Translations under genes and position numbers: made by a program
Source: Candidatus Woesearchaeota archaeon CG11_big_fil_rev_8_21_14_0_20_43_8
Lineage (GTDB): Archaea > Nanobdellota > Nanobdellia > Woesearchaeales > CG08-08-20-14
Assembly: GCA_002762705.1 (NCBI GenBank)
Contig: PCVE01000006.1
Location: forward strand, 32,366 to 57,683
Direction: 5' to 3'
Length of the DNA: 25,318 nt
In this document: piece by piece, positions 1-12,000 of the stretch
Layout: the number at the start of each line of letters is the position of its first letter
Numbering within the stretch: position 1 is the stretch's first letter
The notes under the pieces: model-generated
The model's input: only the letters and a program-made list of their open reading frames with translations
Databases searched by the model: none
What the model was told of the DNA's origin: nothing

Positions 1-3000
1 CTTTCCTGCATGATAATCAGACAAGGAACTTAAGGAACGAAGATGGCAGCTACATCTATGCATATGATGAATTCGATATTCAAACTGACCTTGGACTTCC
101 CGTGATCAATTCGATAGTCTTCACGACACCGATCGGATATGGACAATCAGCAGATATCCTCGTGAATGCATCTGACAACACCGCTATCGACGGTGCATGG
201 ATCAATATCACACAGCCGGACGGCACGAGCCTATTCGAATATATGTATAATATCTCGAATGGCACATACCTGTTCAATTACAGCGATTATTTCCAACATG
301 GATCATATCCGTTTGTCGTCTATGTTAACGACACAGGTGGCAACAATATCTCTGGTACTGATACATTCACATTAGCTGCATCGGTGGTTGTGAATATCTC
401 AACTCCGCAATCAGTGTATTATGAAAATGATATGGTACGTCTTTCTGGTGGATACTGGTGGGATGACAGATGGAGCTATCGGGTGAATGTGACTGTCGAT
501 ACTGGCTATGCGCCAAGATCTGGAAATACCCTGATGAAACAGCTCATCAATTTTACTGCACATCTTGCATCCTTTGGCGTGACATCATACACTTTCGATA
601 ACAGCAGTGTACGGGTAACTGAATCTGACGGGACGCAAGTGCCGAGCGATTTTGTAAGATTGCTTGGCACTGGTGAAGGCATGGTGCGATGGAAGCTTGG
701 AAATTCAGCCGCACTTCTGTCAAAAGAGACTAGTTATACCTACTATGTCTACTTCGATGTACTTGAGAATGGAAAAAAGCCCTTCTACAACGCTACTATG
801 CCAAAAGAGTTCATTATCTGTCCATCTCTTTATAGCGCCCCATATTCTTATGCATGGAGCAATTATGATGGAACTTTCACTTCTTTTAAGAACACAAGCG
901 AAGGAGAGCAATATTCAAGGCATGGTCTTGTCGCAGATCTTGATAATGACGGAGACTTTGATATGGCATATTCAATGACGCAAGGGACTGCTGCATATCG
1001 TGTATATAAGAACACAAATGATAATATCTGGAACATGGTATATAGTGGCGAGACATATAATGCCATGGATGCGAATTGGGGTGGGATGTGTCAAGGTGAT
1101 TTTGATGAAGACGGTTATATTGATATCATTGGCATGGGTGATAATGGGGATCCATATCTATTGACAAACAACGGCGATGCGACATTTATCCAGTCTGCAG
1201 CGATAGCTGATCCTACTGCTGTCGCGGCAGGAGTGCCTTCTTGCGGTGACTTTGATGGTGACAATAACCTTGATTTTGTCACAGGCAGTAGAGGGACGGC
1301 TATGTATCTTTATTTGGGAGATGGCGCAGGGAACTTCATATATAATGGGGCGATCGCAGATTCACTTGCGTTGACTATGGATCCTCTTGGTCACTGGTCA
1401 CTTGATTTTGATAGCGACGGAGATCTTGATATGCTCGCACTTGATTGGAACAATCTTGTTTATTTCTTCGAGAATGATGGCGCTGGAAACTTTCAGAACG
1501 GAGTGAGCATAGCGAACCTAGCTGGTGCGAATCGTGGCGGCGGTTCAGCATGGGATTTCAATAACGATGGCAATCTTGATCTTACCAGGGGAGATTACAC
1601 AACCACCAATCCAAATACTGCACGTATCCACTGGGGCACTGGGAATCCTTCAAATCCATTTGGCACGATACAGACTATAGGAAACATAGATGTCGGGACA
1701 TATCAGATGTCTTGCTATGGTCCTGAACATTATCGGCATATTATAATCACTGAAGGACATGCACAGCATGTACGTGATTCTGGGATGCCTGCATCGATCG
1801 CGAACAACACTGGTTCGACAGACAATAGAATGTCGATCATCATGAAGATAGGACAGAATGAGACAACAAATTTCAGCTATGCCAGGACTGTTGAGGTCTC
1901 GACAGGTGCTGGCGCTGCCGGCGCGGTCACGAACACATATTCGGATGATGCAGCATATTATTCTTTGTCAGAGACAGGTGATCCTGGAGATATCGATCTT
2001 GAATTCAATTTCACGCATGATGCTCGACCTGGTGACATCATCGAATATATAAAAGTAGAATTCAATGGCCGATTTGAAGATGCCGAGGACGAGAGTCTAA
2101 GGCTGTGGTTATATGATTTTATCTCGCTTGATTACGATGCGCTTCCAAATGATATCTCAAGAAGTTTCGTCGACCAGGACACAGACAACATAATATATTA
2201 CAGTGATGCAGTGCTTGAGAATTACATAGATGGCGCGACATCGACGCTTATACTAAGGGTGACAGATGTCGATGATGGCAACGATGATGATGGCACTTTG
2301 TATGTAGATTATCTGAATGTCACTGTAAAATACTATGATCGATTCAACATCACAGTCAATGAGACACCAATAGCATCACGAGAAGTGAACGCATCAAATA
2401 CATTCGATATAGCTAATCTATGGAATTATATCTATGATCAATGGAACACGACAGATTCATTTGATGCAAATTATTGCATCGCGGTCAGTTTTGTATCACC
2501 GAACGGGACTTCTCTTGAGAATGACGATGGGACATATATCAGAAACTTGGCGAAGTTCACATTGACTTCTGATTGGCTCGGGCCGGTCATCAATGATGTC
2601 TCCTTCTCACCGTCACTGACTGGATATGGGGATGATATATCTGTCAGTATGAATGTGACTGATCAGACAGATGTCGATTCAGTATGGCTCAATATAACTT
2701 TGCCAAATGGTTCTCAGGAAATTGTCGGCGCTCTCGTAGAGAATTATTATCGCTTTGAGAATCATATCCAATATTTCTATAATGGGACATTCAATAATAC
2801 ATGGCAGAAAGGCATGTATAACCTATCTATATTTGCGAATGATACGATTGGTTATCAAGTCAACACCACAAAATACCAATTCCAGATAAAGGCGAATGTC
2901 TCGCTCAGCATCAATACGAGTCAGGTCGAGTATCCACCAAACACAAATGTCACTCTTGAATATGGATCACGATCAAGGATAAATGACATCGGTCTGACAA

Positions 3001-6000
3001 ATATGTCTTATCATCTATTCATGTATATCCTGAACGGCACAGGTGATTTGATAAACACAACAATCAATGAGACTATGAAACGGACCATCGATTCAGGTTC
3101 ATATATCAGTGTCGCAGATATATATAATCCGTCATGTTTCAATACAAAAGATTATCCTGATGGGAACTACAGCCTTCATATCGAGCTTAGGGCGTTGAAC
3201 GCATCTGTTCTTGAGAATGATATAGTGCCTGTTGTATTGATGCAGAATTCAACTAACTTCACGATCAAGATAGATACCACACCGCCTGCGATAAGTGATA
3301 TTGTCTTCACACCATCGTTCCAGGGGTATGGAGAGAACGTCTCTATAGAATTCAATGTGACTGACAACGGTGCAGTCGATAAAGTATTCATGAATATAAC
3401 ACCTATGAATGCTCCGGGATATTCTTATCAACAGATGATGACGCCCGCGTTCAATAGCACATATCAGTTTGAATATAATGATACTTGGTTCTATGGTTAT
3501 TATAACGTGACCATCATAGCGAATGATACTGTCTCAAACAATGCCACGAGAAATATGTCATTTAAAGTGGCTGTCAACACCACACGTAATATATCTACTT
3601 TTGAAGATAGTTATCTTCCAAATGAAATCGCTGAGCTCACCTTGCCATACGCCTGGTGGAACACTAGCTGGAGTTATAGAGTGCCTGTGAAAGTCAATCT
3701 GACCTCTTTTGAGAGGCATGACGAGGCCATCATAATCCGGTTGAATTTCACAGAGATAATCTCACAGCGTTTTGGTATAACTGCTCAATTCGATATAAAT
3801 TCATTAAGAGTAGTCGAACATATGCAGAATGGGACGATGCTTGTATGGAACAGTTCTAAAAGCGGAAGCAGCAGATATATTGTCAGATATGATTATTGGA
3901 ATGAATCCGGATTCGATACATCAAACAATGCTGCTGTACGTATGCGTTGGTTCATGAACGGTACGACTCCTGCGAACACTGAACGGATCTACATGGTCTA
4001 TTTTGATATAGTAGAAGCCGGGACAAAGACAAGTCCAAATTATGTTTCTGTTCTGCCTAAACCATTCTTAGTGGTCGGAAACACCAATGATGCTCTTTAT
4101 TACATCAATATTACTGGGACACGGACATTTAAAACACCAGGCCTGACAGGTGGCGATAGAGGGGGGAATATGCGTGGCACAGCGATATTTGATGTAGATG
4201 AAGATGGTGATTTTGATATCATCCATGCCACTGATGGTGATGTATTATTGCTGAATCAGACATCTCCATTCATCTTCACTGATATCCTGACACCTGTCTC
4301 TCAATCACCACCTCCGCCCTTTGAGACATTGAGCATGGGTCTTGCGTGGGGAGACTTCAATTTTGATGGGCATGTCGATTTTGTCGGTTCAGGCAATAAT
4401 CTTGGAGCTGACGAAAATGATTTCTGGGTCTTCTGGGGAGATGGCCATGGAGGTTTCACAAACGAATCGCTTGTCTATCCAAACCCGACAGGAAGCATAT
4501 ATCTCAGAGGAAAAGATGTCGAAGATTTCAACAATGATCAAATGCTTGATTTCGCTACTTCTGATAGTGGCGGACGTGTCTCTATATATTATAATGATGG
4601 CGATGGCACTTTCACTTCTGCTTACAATGTCTTCCAGTATGCAGGAGATGCATATTGCCTTGCCGCAGGAGATTTCGACAATGATGATAATGCAGATATA
4701 ATCATCGGTTCTAGCCAGGCGAACCCAAGTCATATCGCGATATATTTCGGTGATGGTACTGGATCATTCTCCGGACCAACTGATATTGTCAGCAATCCAG
4801 CATTGCAATACTTCGGCTGCGATGCATATGATCTTGATAATGATGGTAATCTTGATTTCATTTTCTCTAACACGACAGACGATGACATATTTATCATGTA
4901 TGGCAAAGGCGATGGAACATTTGAATCGACGGTCTTATTGTATGATCAGACAGTAAGCAATGATCCTTTTGATCTATCTGCTCCGAATCATTTCATGCCA
5001 CAGCATGTCGTTGTCTCGGCAGGAGAGATAAAAGCTTACACAGACAGGCCATCTATGATCTTGAATGATGGATCAACTACATTCAATTCTTATCTCCTGA
5101 TCCGCATCTTCAATAAGACTGGAGCCGTTGTTAATGTGTCTGTGAATGAGACGATCCCAAGGCAGAGGATGACTGATCAACTCATCAATCTAAGACAGCC
5201 ATTTTTCACTGCAGGGAACTGGAATACTTCGACATATGCTTATGGCAATTACACTGTACAAGCAGACTTATTGAACAAATATGGTGACGTGCTCCAGAAT
5301 GACGATGGAAGTTACATAAATACATCTTATACTTTCTATGTCGGTCCTGATTCAACACCTCCGAATATCACTACATTATCTTTGACACCTGAGCAGGCTG
5401 GATATGGACAAGATATCAATTTCACGATATATCTGTCGATAGCTGACACTGATTCGGATGTCGCTGTGATAAATATTACCTATCCAAACAATGGTTCGAT
5501 AACCACGATACAGACGAACAAGATCGGGACTTTCTCATATACCGCATTGTTCAACCAGACATGGAAACTGGGACAATACAATTGCACAGTATATGTCAAC
5601 GATTCATCTGGAAATATGGCTTCGCAGAATGTCTCATTTGTCATAAATTCGACTATGCAATTGTCCGCAGCAACTGAGAAGATAAATTATCTAAGGAACA
5701 AGACCGTGAAATTGACATCACCATTCAGGTATTGGAACACTTCATTCAAATATCGCTTTTTGGTGGAGATCGCCCCTAAAGATTATCCAAGAAGGAACAT
5801 GATTGTCAGTGAACAATTCAATCTATCTGGTAAATTGATGGATGATATCAATCTGTCCAGGACAATCGATGATAATTCTATCCGTGTTGTTGAATATTAT
5901 GCGAATGGAAGCATGAAAGTCTTCAATAAATCGGCAGGTGGCGACAACCGTTATGCGATCTCGTATCAGTTTGTCAAGAATGAAAGCTTCGATGCAAGCC

Positions 6001-9000
6001 TTAATGCGCTTGGAAAACTGACATTCAATGCATGGAATATCACCGCTGCGAATGAACTCAGATATTTCATGGTATATTTCGATGATACAGTCAATGACAC
6101 AAAGAGCGCATTCGCATACAATAGCTATGTGCGGCTTCCAAATACCTGTAAGGACCGTTACGTCGCACTGGGAGATGTCGGGGGCAACTTAAGTTATATA
6201 GCAGCCCTTGATAATGGCGCATTTGAGAATGGTTCATCAATATATGATATAAATGACACGGCTGTTGATGACAGGACATGGGGTGTCGGGATAGCTGATT
6301 TCAATGAAGATGGCTGGTGCGATATTGTGACTGGTGACGGAAATAATCAATATCTCTTATATTTTATAGAAAAATTAGGTGCAGGAAATAATTTTGCAGC
6401 ACCTGTTCCTGTTGGCAGTTTCACTGCAGCCGGTGGATATATCATGGATATGGCTATAGGTGATTTCAATAACGATAATCATATGGATTTTGTCTTCAGC
6501 GGAAACAACAATGATTATGAAATTGCTAAAGGGATCGGTGATGGTGATTTCAATATTGTCGTCATAGACGGTTCAGGTCCTGCAAATGGTCGCGGCAAGG
6601 ATTCAGGTGATTTCAATGAGGATGGATGCCTAGATTTCCTATCTACAACCAGCGGCACAACTGATATATATCTATGGAAAGGCGACTGCGCAGGCGGCTT
6701 CACAAAGACGAATGTGAGCAACACAAGGGGTGCAAACACTTATGGTCTTGCTGCAGGTGATTTCAATCTGGATGGCCATATCGATTTTGTAGTAGACAAT
6801 GTCCGGACATCTGAATGGTATTTGCATACTGGTAATGGTGATGGAACATTCAGCAAAGGAACGATGATCGCGGATTGGTCCGTGAATGATTACAATCCCA
6901 TGGACGCATTCGATTTTGATGGCGATGGCGATCTTGATATGGTCTTTGTCGATTATGATTCTGAACAGTTATGGTATTCAAGCGGTGATGGAGCAGGTGG
7001 TTTCAGCACACCTGTGCAGCAGTTCCAATCAATTGGAGGCAACGCTATGATGGGTGTCGCCGCCCCATATGAATATGTCGCTGAAGATAATCTCACGATC
7101 AGAAGTATCGAGAGAGTAGCTGAGAATGATACTTTGTCATTGGGGACTAATATTGGGGATTACACCATGAAGAGCTTCACAATCATGGAGATATTCTACT
7201 ATAATTATTCGACAGCTAAATATGAATACATCCAGACAATTGTCAATGACACAAATTCGACTGGTAGTGTAAGGAGCATCATTCCTGGTGGTCAGTATAA
7301 TCTTCGTAGGATATTTGATGATGCGGGGAATTGGTACACAGATAGTCAACGCATCGGTCGATATAAAATTGCAATCAATCTGACTGATTCATATGGGAAT
7401 GTGCTGTCTAATCACGATGGGACAATGATGAGCACTGATTGTTTCTTCAATATTACCTTTGATCTTGGAAAACCATCAATAACCAGATTTGATATAATAC
7501 CTAATTCGACTGGACATGGCTATGTGGTATCTATGACACTCACAGCGATCGATCCAGAAGAATCAGCGATCGTGGATGTATATGCAAATATCACTCCTGA
7601 TGCAGGGGGATCTTCGATATTCTCTTTCACTGAACTGACCCAGACAGATTTCTATCTGGATTTCAACGATGATTATCGTGTTGGTAGATATAATATCAGT
7701 GTCTTTGTGAATGATTCTGCCGGAAATGTCGCCAATATCAATGGTTCTTTCAATGTGGTCGCGAACACAACTGTCAATGTGGTCACATTGAAGGATTCAT
7801 ATTATGGTGATGAAATAATCGATCTTACTTTCGCAGTGCCATGGTATAACTCATCATTCAGATATCGGGCACAGATTGATGTCAATACTGGTTATGCTCC
7901 AAGACAGAAAACTACAACAGTGAAACATCTTATAAATTTCACCACTCTTCTGAAATCATACGGCATCGCTGACTTTGTCGATGAAGATTCGATCCGTGTC
8001 ACGGATAATGCTGGAAACCTACTTGACTATGAAGTCGCAAAATGGTGGACAACTGATGGTGACGCGCACGGCAGCGGCATGGTCAGGTGGAGACTCGGGC
8101 AAGGCATCGGTCTTTTGTCAAAAGAGACGACGTATACTTATTTTGTCTATTTTGATACGGTGAATAGTTCAAAAGTGGCTGGACCAGTCAGCAAACTGCC
8201 ACGTGAATTTGTGATATGCACCGGCGCTGCCGGAGCGGCTGCGCAGCAGGATTATCATTATGCATTCAGCATGATGAATGGTTCAGTATGGGACGGGACA
8301 ACCCTCAATGCTTTCAAGGCTGTGGAAGGACTTGGTTTCTTCCCAAGACGTGTCGATATCGCAGATTTTGATGCTGATGGAGATTATGATTTTTTCCTTG
8401 AGGATTATGCCGTCGGTGAATACAAATATTATCAGAATCTCAACGATAATGGGACCAATTGGTCTATCGCAAGCGCGGTGAGCATCAATTATGATCCGAC
8501 AGACTGGTCTGGTATGTGCCATGGCGATTTCGATGAGGATGGTGATCTTGATCTGATTGTTCTTGACGGCAACAATCCAGAGCTGTTAGTGAATACTGGT
8601 AATGGGGCATTTGATGATACTGGGAATTTGCCAGTGAACGAAGCTGGGGCATCTAATCCGAGACAAGTCGCGTGCGGTGATTTCAATGGAGATGAAGATT
8701 TTGATTTTGTCGCGCTCACTGTGAATAGCGAAATGAAGATATATTATGGAAATGGAGATGGATCATTTGAAGATGGTGTGCAGTTGAATAGTTATATCGA
8801 TGATTGTCATGCTCTATTTGTAATCGATGTAGATGATGATGGCGATCTTGATCTCATAAGCCAAGTCGATTCGGCGAATGCTGATGAAGTGCAATTATAT
8901 AAGAATACTAAAGGTGTATTCGCTCGTACTGATCTCACTGATCTCGGGACTAACCTGATAAGAGACCAATGGGGAGATGGTTCTGTATGGGATCTTAATA

Positions 9001-12000
9001 ATGATGGGTACCTCGATATAATGAGAGGAGACTATACAAATGGGGCCACTTATTTCTGGGTGCATTGGGGCAGTGCGGGGAACACAAGTCCAAACTATGG
9101 ATTCTCTGCGCCAAATAGAATGAGCACAGCGATGGACAATTATCATATGGATTGTTCTGGTCCGGAGTATTCCAATGATCTTGATATCGCGTTCAACAGT
9201 GTCGATGAGTATGATATTGTCTTTGGGACATCGAATTTAGATGTCTCAAAGATCACAGATGTCGGCAAGACCTCGATGAAACCATATCTCAACATGAGCA
9301 TCGATCATTGGAATGGTACAGGGTGGTATTCAATCTTTAATCCAGTGAACAGCAGCCAGCGGACGCTTGCCTCTGGTGGTTTTATCAATCTCAGAAGCAT
9401 ATGGAAAGGAATCGGTTCATTCAATACATCAAATATAACAAATGGTACATATAGATTCAATGTAGAGCTTAGAAATCCGACATATTCGTATCTTCTGGAA
9501 AACCAGAACGGTACGACGATGAATTATTCATATGGATTCATGATTCTCTATGATGCAGAACCGCCAAAATATTATGATGTCTATCAATATCCGACTCCAA
9601 AAGTATATCGTGGTGAATATCTGACATTATATTCAAGATGGGAAGACAACTTCTATCTCTATCGCGCGGTTCTTGCTGTGAATCAGACGGCATTCAACAA
9701 GACTAATCTTACGAATAACACCTTATCATCTCCGATTGCGATGAGCGGAAACAGTTCTGTGTCTAATTTCACGATGCTTGTCAATCAGACATTCATCCCC
9801 GGGACAATGGGTTGGAAAATATATGGCGAAGATAGATACAGGAACATAAATATCACACCGAAGATGAGTGTCGAGATATGGACTTGGGTGAGTTTAAACC
9901 AATCTAATCTCACACCAGATGCATTGTATACTGGTGATTATGCTTCCATGAAATGCCAAGTCATAGATGATACTTATTCAATTCCTGTCACAGGAGTCTT
10001 AGTCAATATATCCGGAGAGCTTCCTGATCAGTATGGGTATGCTTATACAAATGAATCTGGGTGGGCTGAAGTATCATTCCAGGATAATATCGAAGGATTA
10101 GAAGATATCTATTGCAAAGTCTATAATCAGAAATATTTCAACGTAACAGGAGTCACGTCGATGAACCGGACGCTCAATACAAGCGTATCATTTGTCAAGC
10201 TGAAAGTCTGGGATACAAGTGATATCAAAGTGGTGTATGAAGATACGCCGATGTTCATATATGCGAATTATACTGATCAATACAAAGCAAGCCCGACAGG
10301 CGCGGCATGTAATATCCTGATTTATGAGAATGGTTCTACAGTCAATATGACCATGAACACATCGACGAATAATGTGACGCATTATTATAATTATACTTTT
10401 GGTACCGCAGGCGTGAAACTATTCAACATAAGTTGTGATTCCGATAAGTATCTTACAAGCAAGAACAGCTCTTTTGCGATCATAAATGATTCACGAGGTC
10501 CTCATATAACCTTGAGATTGCCATTGAATAATTCTGTATTCTCACCTGGGAATATATTCTTTGAATACAATGTGACTGATGATACTGGTGTGATGAATTG
10601 CTCGCTTGTGATCAATGATGTGATCAATATCACGAACACATCGATAAACATGAGCAAGCCGCTCAATTTCACTTTGGATTTAAATGTAAATGGGCAATAC
10701 AATTGGTCGATAAATTGTACTGATAAATCTCCTTTGCATAACCACAATAGAAGCAATCTTTTCAATATCACAATAGGCGGGCCTGAATATAATATCAGTC
10801 TTATAGAATATAGTGATTCTGTTTTTGTGAATGATACAAATCGGAGGTTTGTGATCAATGTGACTAATATTGGTGATCTTCCAGGATATAATATTAGCTT
10901 CAATTTCACAATACCTTCTGACTGGGTGCATGTCAATACATCAAATTACAGCTTAAATATCCTTGATGCTGGAGATCATGTCGAATATGCCTGGCTTGTC
11001 AATATCAATGCGACTGCCCAGATCGGACGAAAAGAGATTAATTTCTCTGTCGCTTCTCGTGCGAACAGCGCGATCCGATTCCTAAATGTCACTGTGCTAT
11101 CCAAAGCGAAGATATATAGGATGCAGCCAAACCCTGTCGACAATGATAATGAGATGAAAGTCGCGTTCACAGTCTATAATCCGAACATGAACACTAGTTT
11201 CTATATCGAGAATGTATCTGATATCTGGTCTGCCGATGGGATCATCGGAAACATCGGGACAATCACTGAATGTTATCCAAATTGTATCGCGTCTGATGCA
11301 GCAGATTCTATAAACTTCAGCGGAAGCCATCTGATTACACCAAATAATTTCACGACATTCTATTATATGGCCGATGTTCAGGGTATTGCCGGTGGTTCTA
11401 GCGCGACTGCGCTCACTAAGATAAATGTGAGTAGTCAGACAAGTCAGGGAGTCACTTTCGAAGCATCATCTGCCACCGCCTTTGTCAGACTTTCGCTTGA
11501 TGAAGGGAACAGATATAATTTCAGCTATCATGACCTCAATGACACATATGATTTCATGGTCATAGTAGAAGAGACTGCCGATGATGGAGCCACCGGACTT
11601 TCGGCAGGACAGATAGTGAATATCACTTTGCCATCTGATTGGTTCTATATATCAACCGAACATCCAAATGTTACCGTCAATGGTAATTATGTTGAATACG
11701 AAATACAGCAGGATATAATCCGTGGGACTTCGCATCCGAACGAGACATTCTTCTTCAGCGCGACTGCGCCTGACACTAATAATATGAGTCTGTTTGTTAC
11801 TGAGATAACTGGTACTGATACTGCCGCGCAGGTACATGATGATCTCTTCGAGATGGTATTGACAACTACTCCTGTCGGTCCGAAGATCAGGGCGGATGAT
11901 ACTGAATACATGCAGGGAGAGATTATAAATCTCACTGGATATAACTGGGATGCAGCCGCGGATATCTCTATAAATATCACACTGTCAAATGGTTCAATGA

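Noticed and set aside
102..104. GTG as start codon of the giant protein.
   Set aside because: The frame is open to the left edge and the preceding residues match the conserved module linker, so the codon is internal.
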